Shown: in pieces, positions 31,599 through 40,601 of the stretch
How positions within the stretch are numbered: the first letter of the stretch is position 1
Layout of the letters: every line of letters starts with the position of its first letter
Assembly (NCBI GenBank): GCA_040902425.1
Contig: JBBDXI010000061.1
Span: 54,254-118,253, forward strand
Length of the DNA stretch: 64,000 nucleotides
Direction of reading: 5' to 3'
Origin: JBBDXI01 sp040902425
GTDB lineage: Bacteria; Planctomycetota; Phycisphaerae; Phycisphaerales; UBA1924
Notes under the pieces: generated by a model
Told to the model about the DNA's origin: nothing
The model's input: the letters and a program-made list of their open reading frames with translations, nothing else
The model's database searches: none
Position numbers and translations under genes: made by a program

Positions 31599-33308
31599 TC
31601 AATCCCCCACCGGCCCGTCATACGCGTGATTCACCGGATCGATCCGCCGCATCGGCCGCTCCCGAGTCTGCTCCTCGTGCACGTGCGCCACCAGCCCCGG
31701 CGTCCGCGCGATCATGAACAGGCCGTTGAACTGCCGCGGGTCCAGCCCCAGGTCCGCCAGGATCGCCCCCAGCGCCCCGTCCACGTTGATCGGCAGCGGC
31801 TTCCCCGTCGCCGCGAACGCCCGTTCCACCGCCCGCGCCGCCCCGATGTGCGTCGAAGGCTCCTCGCGCAGCCCCGCCTCCCCCGCGAGCTCGAACAGCC
31901 GCGCCGTCCGCGGGTCCTTCGTGTGCACCCGGTGGCCGAAGCCGGCGACGCGGTCCCCCGACCCCTTGACCCGCGCCACGTCCGCTGACGCCACCGCATC
32001 CAGCGCCTGCTTCTCCGCCGCCGCGCGGTCCAGCAGCCCCCGCAGGTACCGCGCGCAGTCCTCGATCGCCCCGCCGTGGTGCTTGTTGATGGAACTGATC
32101 CCCGCGGCCACCGACTGCGACAGACTCGCCCCCGTGCTCGCGACCGTCCGCGCTGCCAGCGTGCTGGGCGGCGTCGCCCCGTGGTCGATGCTGGACACCA
32201 GGATCGCATCCATCAGCCGCGCGGTCCTCTCGTCCGGCATCTTCCCCGTGAGGATCAGGTAGACCGCCCCGCCGAAGCTCACCTTCCCCATCAGCCCCGC
32301 GATGTCCCGCCCACGGACGGCGACCTTGTTGGGCTCGATCTGCGTGATCCCCGTCGTCCACACCGCCCGCTTTTCGCTCTCGCTCATAAGGCTCCTGCTC
32401 CCCCGCCCGCGCAGCACGCCCGCCACCGCCTCGGGCAGCTCGCCGAACGCCTCCACCACCGTCGCCCCCGCCGCCCGCAGCGCGGCCACCTTTCCCTCGT
32501 GCGTCCCCAGGTTCCCCTCGATGATCGCCCCCGCATGGCTGAACCGCGTCCCGCTCTTCGCCGACTTCCCCCCGATGTACGCCACCACCGGCTTGCTCAC
32601 CCGCCCGGATCGCATCAGCGCCGCCAAGTCCTCCTCCTGCGACCCCCCGATCTCCCCGAACACCACGATCGCGTCCGTCTCCGGGTCATCCTGCAGCTTC
32701 AGCGCCACATCCGGGATCCGCAGCCCCAGCACCGAATCCCCCCCCACGTGCACGATCGAGCTGATCCGCACCCCCGCCTGCCCGCAGTAGTAGCCCGTGC
32801 TCGACGACATCCCGCCGGAGCGGGAGATGATGCCGACGCCCGTCGGGCGCGCCGGCTTGAACCACTCGCGGGCCGACTCGGCGCGCCCGCCGAGCATCCC
32901 CGCGACGGCCTTGCCGGGGGCGAGGACGCCCAGGGTGTTGGGGCCGAGGAACTCGGCGCCGGCCTTGGTCGCCGCCGAAGCGATCTCCATCGTGTCCCAC
33001 ACCGGCACCCGGTCCGCGACCAGCACCACGAGCTTCACCCCCGCCCCGATCGCCTCGAGCGCCGCCTGCTTCACCGCGCCCGCGGGGACGAAGACGACGG
33101 AGATGTCGATGGGCCCGAGGGCCGCGGCCGCGTCGCCAACCGTGTCGAACACCGGCAGCCCCAGCACGGTCGTCCCGCCCTTGCCCGGCGTCACGCCGCC
33201 GACGATGCGCGTGCCGTAGTCGAGTATCAGCCGCGCCCGCGCCTGCCCCTCGCGCCCGGTGATGCCCTGGACGATGACGCGCTGGGATTGATCGACGAGG
33301 ATCGACAT
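31599..33308 (-). CDS. SucD-citrate synthase fusion, ATP-citrate lyase alpha-like
   Basis: A 569-residue fusion. Residues 1-about 310 resemble succinyl-CoA ligase alpha (SucD): CoA site GVTPGKGG, phospho-His258 in TRFSHAGAIIEG. Residues about 315-569 resemble citrate synthase/citryl-CoA lyase, with His-bearing SSINKHHGG, GFGHRVHTKDP and catalytic Asp in NVDGALGAI. This architecture is that of the ATP-citrate lyase subunit used in citrate cleavage; known enzymes need a SucC-like partner, which is absent in this window. Roles in cytosolic acetyl-CoA supply, reductive TCA or 2-methylcitrate chemistry are alternatives. Confidence 0.87.
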   Translation of the reverse strand: MSILVDQSQRVIVQGITGREGQARARLILDYGTRIVGGVTPGKGGTTVLGLPVFDTVGDAAAALGPIDISVVFVPAGAVKQAALEAIGAGVKLVVLVADRVPVWDTMEIASAATKAGAEFLGPNTLGVLAPGKAVAGMLGGRAESAREWFKPARPTGVGIISRSGGMSSSTGYYCGQAGVRISSIVHVGGDSVLGLRIPDVALKLQDDPETDAIVVFGEIGGSQEEDLAALMRSGRVSKPVVAYIGGKSAKSGTRFSHAGAIIEGNLGTHEGKVAALRAAGATVVEAFGELPEAVAGVLRGRGSRSLMSESEKRAVWTTGITQIEPNKVAVRGRDIAGLMGKVSFGGAVYLILTGKMPDERTARLMDAILVSSIDHGATPPSTLAARTVASTGASLSQSVAAGISSINKHHGGAIEDCARYLRGLLDRAAAEKQALDAVASADVARVKGSGDRVAGFGHRVHTKDPRTARLFELAGEAGLREEPSTHIGAARAVERAFAATGKPLPINVDGALGAILADLGLDPRQFNGLFMIARTPGLVAHVHEEQTRERPMRRIDPVNHAYDGPVGD

Positions 33309-33338
33309 GCGTGCGGGGCGCCCCGCGCTCCCGGGGGG

Positions 33339-33776
33339 CTACGTGCGGAGGTCGATCCCGTGCTCCAGCCACGCCTTCAGGCACAGGAGCATGTGCTGCC
33401 ACCCCCCGCAGTTGTCGAACGCGGCCTTGCGGCCCGCGGGCGTGTCGGGCCAGCTTCCTTCGGTGATCTCGACCGCCGTCCCGCCCCCCGCGGCCGCCGA
33501 GAGCGCGATGGCGACCACGCTCGTGGGTCCCCCCGGGTGAGACTCCCACCGGAAGCGCACCGCCTCACCCGGCACAGCATCCTCCACCTCGACCGTGACC
33601 GGCGGGTATGAGGCCCACGTCCACACGACCGACGAGCCCTTCGTGAGCGCCCCCGTGGAGGTGGCCATGAAGTACCGCGTCGAAACCCCCGGTTCCACTA
33701 TCGCCCGGAAGACCTCCGCCGGCGGTTTGGCGACCGTCTGGCGGACCGTGAAGCTCAGCGGCTCGCTCTCGCCCAT
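33339..33776 (-). CDS. SRPBCC/AHSA1-like protein
   Basis: A 145-residue START-like fold protein: FTVRQTVAKPPAEVFRAI at the start, PVTVEVEDAVPGEAVRFRW and GWQHMLLCLKAWLEHG at the end are typical of activators of Hsp90 ATPase-homologue 1-like proteins. Ligand is unknown. It lies just 5' of (upstream of) the SucD-citrate synthase fusion on the minus strand, with about 30 bases between. Confidence 0.87.
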   Translation of the reverse strand: MGESEPLSFTVRQTVAKPPAEVFRAIVEPGVSTRYFMATSTGALTKGSSVVWTWASYPPVTVEVEDAVPGEAVRFRWESHPGGPTSVVAIALSAAAGGGTAVEITEGSWPDTPAGRKAAFDNCGGWQHMLLCLKAWLEHGIDLRT

Positions 33777-33839
33777 CGATCACCTCCGGGGGGGCGGGCT
33801 TGTCAAGCCCGGCGAGGGGCGTAGCATTCCGTCGCGACT

Positions 33840-33910
33840 TGGGGATTGGTGTAACGGTAGCACGACTGACTCTGGATCAGTTAGTAAAGGTTCAAATCCT
33901 TTATCCCCAG
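33840..33910 (+). tRNA. tRNA-Gln (anticodon CUG)
   Basis: Cloverleaf on the plus strand: acceptor TGGGGAT/ATCCCCA, anticodon stem ACTGA/TCAGT with loop CTCTGGA (anticodon CUG), T-arm AAAGG-TTCAAAT-CCTTT, discriminator G at 33910. CCA not encoded. Confidence 0.96.
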
Positions 33911-33997
33911 CTTCCCCGCATGCCCCGCCACGAGTGCCAGGGCGTGCCAACCCGCGACGCGTTGGGACTTTGCGACCGCCCTCCCCGAGGGGCGGGG

Positions 33998-34645
33998 TCA
34001 CTCTCCGCGGAGGAGGGCCGCGATCTGCGGGTGCTTCTTGGCGACGGCGTAGTCGTAGGGCGTGCGGCCGCGGTGGTCCCTGACGGCGACGCTCGCGCCC
34101 GCCCCCTTCAGGAGCTTGGCCGTCTCCAGTTCGCCGGCCTCGGCGGCGAAGTGCAGCGCCGACTTGCCGGAGGAGTTCTGGTCGTTGAGACTGACGTTCC
34201 GCGCGGTCATGGCGCGGATCGCGTCGGCCTGGCCGCGACGGGCGGCGAACATCAGGGCCGTGTTCCTCCCCCGGTCGCGGAGATTCAGGTCGGCGCCGCC
34301 CTCGGCGAGGGCGACGGCGGCGGCGGTCTTCCCGTAGTGGAGGGCCATCATCAGGGGCGTGCGTCCGTCCTCGTCGGTCGCGTTCGGGTTGCCGCCGTTG
34401 GCGAGGATGAACCGGACCGCGCCGTCGTTGCCGTTGATCGCGGCGACGTGCAGGGGCGAGTTGCGGTCGCGGTAGACGCGGTCGTTGATATTGGCGCCGC
34501 TCTTGAGGGCGGCGTCGAGGTCGGCCGGCGCCCCGCCCGAGGCGGCCGCGTACCAGGGGTTCCCGCTGGCGCTCGGGCCGCTGTCGCACCCCGTAACGCC
34601 GAGCAGAAGGCCGAACGACAGGACGACCGGGCGCCAACCGTGCAT
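33998..34645 (-). CDS. Ankyrin-repeat lipoprotein
   Basis: A 215-residue protein with a lipoprotein signal (LLLGVTGC, Cys about 20) followed by five to six ankyrin repeats, e.g. SPLHVAAINGNDGAVRFI, TPLMMALHYGKTAAAVAL, TALMFAARRGQADAI and SALHFAAEAGELETAKLL. It probably mediates protein-protein contact outside the inner membrane. ATG 34645 has AAGGAG six bases upstream. Partner unknown; the gene is next to tRNA-Gln and divergent from the glycosyltransferase. Confidence 0.9.
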   Translation of the reverse strand: MHGWRPVVLSFGLLLGVTGCDSGPSASGNPWYAAASGGAPADLDAALKSGANINDRVYRDRNSPLHVAAINGNDGAVRFILANGGNPNATDEDGRTPLMMALHYGKTAAAVALAEGGADLNLRDRGRNTALMFAARRGQADAIRAMTARNVSLNDQNSSGKSALHFAAEAGELETAKLLKGAGASVAVRDHRGRTPYDYAVAKKHPQIAALLRGE

Positions 34646-34759
34646 CGGATGCTCCTTGAGAGTGCGGGACCACGATACCGCGGCCGGCACCGCCCGGCAA
34701 CGGAAGCCGCCCACCCGATACCATGCCGACATCCCCGCGGCACCTCTCGATGGAAGCGA

Positions 34760-36025
34760 ATGGCAGGCAGGTCCCAACAGCACGCGTCCGGCCCCGTGCG
34801 CGTGGCGGTGGTGGCCCCGACTTACAACCACGCGGCCCCGCTGGCCGGCGTGCTGCTCAGGCTCGGGCCCCTGGGGCTGACGACGATCGTCGTCGACGAC
34901 GGGTCGCGGGACGAGACCGCCCGGGTGCTGCGAGAGTGGGCGGGTGCGGGGCGGGTCGTCGTCACCCATGACCTGAACCGCGGCAAGGCCGCGGCGCTGC
35001 GGACCGGGTTCCGAGAGGCCGCGGCCCGCGGCTTCACGCACGCGGCGACCATCGACACGGATGGCCAGCACGAGCCGGAGGACCTGCGGCGGCTGCTGGC
35101 GGTCGCCGGCTCGAACCCCGGCGCGCTGGTCATCGGCGGACGGCCGCGCCGGATCGAGGGGTACCCGATCACGGGGCGGCTCGGCCGGGCGCTCTCCAAC
35201 GCGATGGTCCGGCTTGAGAGCGGCGTGCGCGTCTCGGACACGCAGTCGGGCATGAGGGTGTACCCGCTGGAGGCGATTGAGACGCTGGGGGCGCGGGCGA
35301 GCCGATACGCCTTCGAGACGGAGGTGCTGGCGCGAGCGGGCTGGGCGGGCGTGCCGGTCATCGAGGCCCCTATCTCGTGCGTCTACAAGGTCGCGGGCGG
35401 GCGGACCACGCATTTCAGGCTGGGGCGCGACACGCTCGGGGCGATCCGCATGCACGCGGGGCTCCTCGCCAGGTCGTGCCTCCCGGGCCGGCCGGTCCCG
35501 CGCCTTGGGGACGGGGACGAATCCGCGTCGGGGACCATCTTCCAGCGGGCCTGCCGGTGGCTGAGCCCCCGGCGCATGGTCGCGATGGCCACGGGGGGCG
35601 CGGCCGAGCGGCGGCGACTCGCGGCGTCAGTCGCACTGGGCCTGCTCATGGCGACCCTGCCTGTCTACGGCGTGAAGACTGTGGCCTGCCTGTGGCTCTC
35701 GGCGCGGCTGCGGCTCCACCCGCTGGCGGTGATCGGCGTGTCGAGCCTCTCGACGCCGCCGCTGGGCCTTGTCTTCGCGGCCGCCTCCGTGTTCGTGGGC
35801 ACGCTCGTGCTGCACGGGGCCGCGCCGGCGGAGGGCCCGGCGCTATGGGGCGGGGAGGCGCTCGCGTGGCTCGGCGGGTTCGCCCTGGAGTGGGCTGTGG
35901 GGAGCGTCGTCCTCGGATGTGCGCTCGCCGCGGCGGGGTATTGGCTCGTCCGGCTTGCACTCGGCCCGGGGCCGGCGCGGGGGGAGGGCACCGCGGCGGC
36001 CCCGGAAGAAAGCCAGGCCGCCTGA
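34760..36025 (+). CDS. Family 2 glycosyltransferase with C-terminal DUF2062 membrane domain
   Basis: A 421-residue protein. Residues about 10-220 are a GT2 domain (VVAPTYNHAAPLAGVLL, VDDGSRDETA, TIDTDGQHEPEDL with the metal-binding DxD-like motif, and DTQSGMRVYP). The C-terminal part contains several membrane helices and the DUF2062 pattern ATLPVYGVKTVACLWLSARL. It could add a sugar to a lipid or polyprenyl carrier. The gene ends 15 bases from the end of the convergent halogenase-like gene. Glycosyltransferases often accompany aryl polyene loci, so membership is possible but inferred. Confidence 0.85.
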   Translation: MAGRSQQHASGPVRVAVVAPTYNHAAPLAGVLLRLGPLGLTTIVVDDGSRDETARVLREWAGAGRVVVTHDLNRGKAAALRTGFREAAARGFTHAATIDTDGQHEPEDLRRLLAVAGSNPGALVIGGRPRRIEGYPITGRLGRALSNAMVRLESGVRVSDTQSGMRVYPLEAIETLGARASRYAFETEVLARAGWAGVPVIEAPISCVYKVAGGRTTHFRLGRDTLGAIRMHAGLLARSCLPGRPVPRLGDGDESASGTIFQRACRWLSPRRMVAMATGGAAERRRLAASVALGLLMATLPVYGVKTVACLWLSARLRLHPLAVIGVSSLSTPPLGLVFAAASVFVGTLVLHGAAPAEGPALWGGEALAWLGGFALEWAVGSVVLGCALAAAGYWLVRLALGPGPARGEGTAAAPEESQAA

Positions 36026-36039
36026 GCCCGGCAGCCTGT

Positions 36040-37347
36040 TCACGCCTCCGCCGGCGATCCGATGCCGGCGACGGCGACAGGCTCCTGCTCAACCAGCCGG
36101 CACGGCGTCCGGCGCGGGACGAGCGGCACGATCGTCTGGAGCTGCACGCAGGCGTCGAAGGCGTGGTGGCGCCACCGCAGCGCCCAGGGGGGCCGCGGAA
36201 ACACCTGCCCCGCGAGGATCGAGATGATCGCCCGCTGCATCTGGAACGGGCCCTGCCCCTGCATGAACAGCTCGCGGAACGAGTGGCGGTAGTACCCGCG
36301 GATCAGCCGCCAGAATGGCGCGGTGCTCTCCTCGACGAACCGGATGTGCCGGCGCTGCGCCGCGGCGTGCGAGACCGACCCGCGGAGCAGGGCGGAGGCG
36401 AGCCCCGCCGTGTGCTGGGCGCTGAGCATGGCGAGGGTCACGCCGGTCGAGAAGATGGGGTCGAGGAAGCACGCGGCGTCGCCCACGAGGAAGTAGCCGT
36501 CGCCCGCGTAGGGGCGGCAGCGGTAGCTGAAGTCGCTGAGGATGACGTTGTCGATCACGCCCCGCGCGTCGCGCATCCGGTGGCGGACCACCGGGCAGCG
36601 CGCGACGGCCCACGAGAGCAGCCGCTTCGGCGGGATGTCCAGCGTGCGGACGAACGACGGGCGGGTGACGAAGCCCACGCTGGTCTTGGTCCCGGTGAGC
36701 CCGATCAGCCAGAACCACCCCTCCTCGCACATGATGATGCAGGGGTGGCCGGTCGCCAGCCCCGCCGGGCGCTCCACGCCCTCGAAGTGCTGGTAGTACG
36801 CCACCTTCTGCAGTTCGGGCTCGTCGAAGTTGCGCCGAAGGTTCAGGGCCCGCCCGAGGAGCGTGCCCTGGCCGGAGGCATCCAGGAGCAGGCGGGCCCG
36901 GACCTCTCCGCCGTCCGTCGCCACGTGCGCGCCGTCGCGGGACAGCCCCAGCACGCGGCGCACCGGCGCCTCCTCGTGCACCTCGGCGCCGGCGGCCCGG
37001 GCCTCATCCAGCAGCATCCGGTCGAAGTGCGCCCGCTCGATGTTGAACACGGGCATCCCCGGCACCAGCCCGTCGCTGAACAGGAAGGAGCGCGTCGCCG
37101 GGTCGTTGCCCATCCCGAACTCGGCCCCGTACTTGGGCACGTGCGGCAGCCGTCGCAGCGCGGGCTCGAGCCCCAGCTCCTGGATCACGCGCATGTTCCG
37201 GGGCAGGATCGACTCGCCGATGTGCAGCCGCGGGTGGCGGTCCTTCTCGAGGATGCAGACGGAGAACCCCTCGCGGGCGAGGATGAGGCCCGCAGTGGCG
37301 CCCGCGGGGCCCCCGCCGGCGATCACGACGTCGTAGGTGTCACGCAC
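36040..37347 (-). CDS. FAD-dependent halogenase-like oxidoreductase
   Basis: A 435-residue flavoprotein with FAD motif GGGPAGATAG (residues 11-20). It has the family motifs IGESILP (about 43-49), GWFWLI (210-215, compare the W-x-W-x-I-P of flavin halogenases) and FLDPIFSTGV (294-303). Lys72 in VPKYGAEFGMG is a candidate for the conserved halogenase lysine. The GTG start at 37347 overlaps the KS-CLF stop by 8 bases, so it is co-translated. Halogenation of the aryl group, as in brominated xanthomonadin, is a reasonable inference. A geranylgeranyl-reductase-like or hydroxylase role is the alternative. Confidence 0.78.
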   Translation of the reverse strand: MRDTYDVVIAGGGPAGATAGLILAREGFSVCILEKDRHPRLHIGESILPRNMRVIQELGLEPALRRLPHVPKYGAEFGMGNDPATRSFLFSDGLVPGMPVFNIERAHFDRMLLDEARAAGAEVHEEAPVRRVLGLSRDGAHVATDGGEVRARLLLDASGQGTLLGRALNLRRNFDEPELQKVAYYQHFEGVERPAGLATGHPCIIMCEEGWFWLIGLTGTKTSVGFVTRPSFVRTLDIPPKRLLSWAVARCPVVRHRMRDARGVIDNVILSDFSYRCRPYAGDGYFLVGDAACFLDPIFSTGVTLAMLSAQHTAGLASALLRGSVSHAAAQRRHIRFVEESTAPFWRLIRGYYRHSFRELFMQGQGPFQMQRAIISILAGQVFPRPPWALRWRHHAFDACVQLQTIVPLVPRRTPCRLVEQEPVAVAGIGSPAEA

Positions 37348-39622
37348 GGGGGCGGTCTCCGGATGGGGGCTCGATCACGACGCCGGAGGCGGCGTCGCCG
37401 AACTCCGTAACGATCACGGCGAAACGCTCGAAGGCGGGCCCCGCCAGCGCCGTGACGATCTCGAGCAGCGGGCCGACGGAGAACAGCTCCCCGATCCTGG
37501 CGCTGACCCCCCCGACCTCCGCCCCCCGGGCGGCCCGCCGGATCGCCAGCCGCTCGGCGCGGTCGATCCATGTGCCGGTCCCCGAGGGCCGGACCCGTTC
37601 GACCCGCCCCAGCCCCTCGAGCACACGCGCGATCGAACCGACGGGGCCGAGCGGCGAGAGCCCCGCGCTGCGGTAGGCGCCGACGCGCGCCAGGGGCCGC
37701 ACGCCCCGCCGCCGCGCCGAATCCGACGACTCGACGACGATCGCCGCCGCCCCGGGCAGCATCACGAACCCGTCCCCGCCGTCGCTCCCCGCCCGGTGAA
37801 GCCCCGCCCACCGGTACACATCCCTCACGGTGGCGTGCAACTCCTCCGACGCAGCGACGATGACGACGCCGGCGGCGCCGGTGCGGACCCGCAGCGACGC
37901 CAGGCCCAGCGCGTCGAGCCCCGCCGTGCGCGTCCCGATGATCGTCTGGCACCCCGCCCGCAGCCCGAGGCTGACGCTCAGGTGCGCTGCCGCGGCGTTG
38001 GGCACACCCTCGGCGAACAGCACGGGGTTGGCCGCGAGGACCCCCTCCTTCACGACCTGGCTGTAGTAGTCCCAGCAGACGCCCGCGGACCCGTGCGTAC
38101 TCGCGAGGATGGCCCCGGCACGCCGGGTGAGCGGGTCGTCGGGGGTGAGCCCGGCGCTCCCGGCGGCGCTGAGAGCGCCCGCGAGGAGCAGCTTGACGTT
38201 CTCCCCGAGGCGGCGGACCCGGCGGACGTTCAGCAGCGCCGAGAGCTGGGCGTCGGTGATGGCGAGGTCCGCGTCGCGCTCGAACAGCGGGCCCCGCGTG
38301 CCCGCGAGCCGCTCCACCAGGATCCGCGCATCGGAGATGCCGGGCAGGACGACGCCGACGCCGGTGATCCAGGCCTCCGGCGGGTCCTGCGCGGGCGCGG
38401 GCTCCCGGGCGGTGGGGCGCCGCGCCTGCGCACGGGCCGTGACGACGCAGGTGTTCGCCCCGCCGAAGCCCAGGGAGGTGTTCAGGGCACGCGCGAGGGG
38501 CCGCCGGAGACCGCCCGGGGGCGCCACGCGCAGCCCGGCGAACTCCACATCGTCGGGAGCGACGTTCGCGCACGGGGGCACCAGCCCCGCCTCCATCGCG
38601 CACACGGAGAGGATCAGCTCCACCGCGCCGGCGCCGCCGAGCGTGTGCCCGAGGTAGCTCTTGAAGCCGACGACGGGCGTGTGGCCCAGCCGCTCGCCGA
38701 GCAACGCCCTCAGCGCCTGGTATTCGGAAGCGTCGTTGTCGGGCGTCGAGGTCGCGTGCGCGGCCACCATGCCCACATCCGCCGGCGCGCACCCGGCGCG
38801 ATCGAGGGCCTCGCTCATGGCCATCGCCGCGCCGCGCCCCTCCGGGTGCGGCTTGGTGAGGTGGTGCGCATCGGCCGACTCCCCCCATCCCTCGATCACG
38901 GCCCGGATGGGCGCCCCGCGCCGCTCCGCGTCGGCGGCCCGCTCCAGGATCACGATCCCGTACCCCTCGCCGATCTTCATCCCGTCGCGATCGCGCGCGA
39001 AAGGGCGGGGGAACCCCGGTGAGACCAGCCGCAGCGAGTTGAACCCCGCCCACACGTACTCCCCGATCGCGTCGTACCCACCGGCGACGACCAGGTCGGC
39101 CTCGCCGCTCTCCAGCAGCGTGACGCCGAGCGCCACCGCTCCCAGGCTCGATGAGCACGCCGAGCACGTGGTCGCCGCCAACCCCTGCACCCCCAGGCCC
39201 CACAGCGCCGCGCGCAGCGTGGACCCGGCGAGAAAGTCCCGCAGCTCCTCCGGCCGCCCTGTCCGCAGGAACCGCCCGCCGGCGCGGATGCCGTGGAGCG
39301 TGGTGCCCAGGATGGCGGCACACCGCTCCGGCTTGCAGGCCCGGCCGCCGCTCGCGCCCGCGCCGTCGAGGGCCTGCTCGATCGCCCAGCGAAGGTACCG
39401 CGCCTCCCGCGGCAGCTCGGGGCGATACCCGGGCGGCAGCTCGGGGGCCTGGCCCCCCGTGGAGCCCGGGGGGAGCGGCGACTCCATCGCGGGCATCGGC
39501 CCCAGGCCGACGCGCCACGCCGTGATGGCCCCCCAGACCGTCGGCGCATCGAGGCCGAGGCTGACGACGAGCCCCACGCCGGTGATGGCCACCCCCGCCG
39601 TCGATCCCGGGTCAGCCGACAT
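37340..39622 (-). CDS. Fused beta-ketoacyl synthase and chain-length-factor-like protein
   Basis: A 760-residue polypeptide with two thiolase-fold halves. Residues about 10-400 form an active FabF-like ketosynthase: Cys156 (TCSACSSSL), His289 (AAHATSTPDND) and Lys321/His326 (GFKSYLGHT). Residues about 415-750 form a second KS-like half with no catalytic residues: Arg565 replaces the nucleophile in GTRTAGLDAL, and Ser680 and Ser715 stand where the His residues belong (PSGTGTW and LFSVGPL). This is the pattern of a chain-length factor. Aryl polyene clusters normally encode KS and CLF separately (ApeO/ApeC). It overlaps the upstream acyltransferase gene by 11 bases. Confidence 0.88.
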   Translation of the reverse strand: MSADPGSTAGVAITGVGLVVSLGLDAPTVWGAITAWRVGLGPMPAMESPLPPGSTGGQAPELPPGYRPELPREARYLRWAIEQALDGAGASGGRACKPERCAAILGTTLHGIRAGGRFLRTGRPEELRDFLAGSTLRAALWGLGVQGLAATTCSACSSSLGAVALGVTLLESGEADLVVAGGYDAIGEYVWAGFNSLRLVSPGFPRPFARDRDGMKIGEGYGIVILERAADAERRGAPIRAVIEGWGESADAHHLTKPHPEGRGAAMAMSEALDRAGCAPADVGMVAAHATSTPDNDASEYQALRALLGERLGHTPVVGFKSYLGHTLGGAGAVELILSVCAMEAGLVPPCANVAPDDVEFAGLRVAPPGGLRRPLARALNTSLGFGGANTCVVTARAQARRPTAREPAPAQDPPEAWITGVGVVLPGISDARILVERLAGTRGPLFERDADLAITDAQLSALLNVRRVRRLGENVKLLLAGALSAAGSAGLTPDDPLTRRAGAILASTHGSAGVCWDYYSQVVKEGVLAANPVLFAEGVPNAAAAHLSVSLGLRAGCQTIIGTRTAGLDALGLASLRVRTGAAGVVIVAASEELHATVRDVYRWAGLHRAGSDGGDGFVMLPGAAAIVVESSDSARRRGVRPLARVGAYRSAGLSPLGPVGSIARVLEGLGRVERVRPSGTGTWIDRAERLAIRRAARGAEVGGVSARIGELFSVGPLLEIVTALAGPAFERFAVIVTEFGDAASGVVIEPPSGDRPRA

Positions 39623-40541
39623 CGGACGCATCCTCGTCGAAGGCGGGGACCAGCGCGAGCCACTGCTCCGGGTAGCGCTCCACGATCCGCTCGATCGCGT
39701 GCCCGAGGGCGGCCAGGTCGGCGCCGGAGGGGTCCCGCGGCTCGCACGGCCTGATGGGCTCATCCAGGATCACCACGCAGCGGCCCCCCGGCAGGCGCGG
39801 GGCGAACACGGGGATGATCGGGCTGCCGGTGAGGCGCGCAAGCCGGACCGGGCCCGTGGGGATCCGCAGGTGGCCGTGCAGGAACTTCACGCGCTCCGCG
39901 CGCTGGCCGGGGAGCGCCCGGTCGCCCTGCACGACCACGACCTCGTCCCGCAGGAGCGCCTCGCGCAGGGGCATCCACGACGCCCATCCCCCGTCGATCG
40001 GCGCCTCGACGATGCCCAGCCGCCCGCGGAGGCGCGAGCGCAGCCGCTCGAAGACGCGAGAAGCGTCGCGCCGGAAGACGACTACGACCCGGCGCTCCTC
40101 GGCCGCGAGCGCCGCCAGGCCCGCCTCGAACGCCCCCAGGTGCGCGGTGACCAGGACCGCCCCGCGCTGCGCCGAACGCGCGGCGCGGTACCCGGCGAGG
40201 CCCTCGGTGCGGTCGATCGAGGCGCGAACCTGCTCGGCCGAGAGCGCCGCCGACCGGCCAACATCCGCGATGAAGTCGAAGAAGCTGCCGGAGACGGCGG
40301 TGGCGAAGCGCCACCGCTCGCGCACCGACAGGGGCCGGCCGAAGATGCGCCGCGCGTTGAGCCGCGTCGCCCGCCGCACGCGCCCCGAGCACGCCGGGAT
40401 CAGCCGGCACGCGACCGGGCGCATCGCCCCGGTCAGCCGCGGCGCAGCGGAGGCCAGCCCGAAGAACGGGCCCAGCCACGCGGGTGTGGCCGCACCCCGG
40501 ACCGGCCTTGCCCGCGGAGCCGCCGAACTCGGAACGGCCAT
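39612..40541 (-). CDS. LpxL/HtrB-type lysophospholipid acyltransferase
   Basis: A 309-residue acyltransferase of the lipid A biosynthesis (HtrB/LpxL) group. The H-X4-E catalytic motif is LVTAHLGAFEAG (about 145-155), and VQGDRALPGQRAERVKF and PIIPVFAPR are typical substrate-binding stretches. It is the first gene of the minus-strand halogenase/KS operon. A role in esterifying the polyene carboxylate to a lipid or sugar head group is inferred from its place and from aryl polyene clusters, where such acyltransferases occur. Start ATG 40541. Confidence 0.85.
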   Translation of the reverse strand: MAVPSSAAPRARPVRGAATPAWLGPFFGLASAAPRLTGAMRPVACRLIPACSGRVRRATRLNARRIFGRPLSVRERWRFATAVSGSFFDFIADVGRSAALSAEQVRASIDRTEGLAGYRAARSAQRGAVLVTAHLGAFEAGLAALAAEERRVVVVFRRDASRVFERLRSRLRGRLGIVEAPIDGGWASWMPLREALLRDEVVVVQGDRALPGQRAERVKFLHGHLRIPTGPVRLARLTGSPIIPVFAPRLPGGRCVVILDEPIRPCEPRDPSGADLAALGHAIERIVERYPEQWLALVPAFDEDASDVG

Positions 40542-40601
40542 CGACACCCCCAGAGCGTACCCGAACGGACCCCCGGTCGCGGGTACGATGCCCGCCCCAC
40601 G

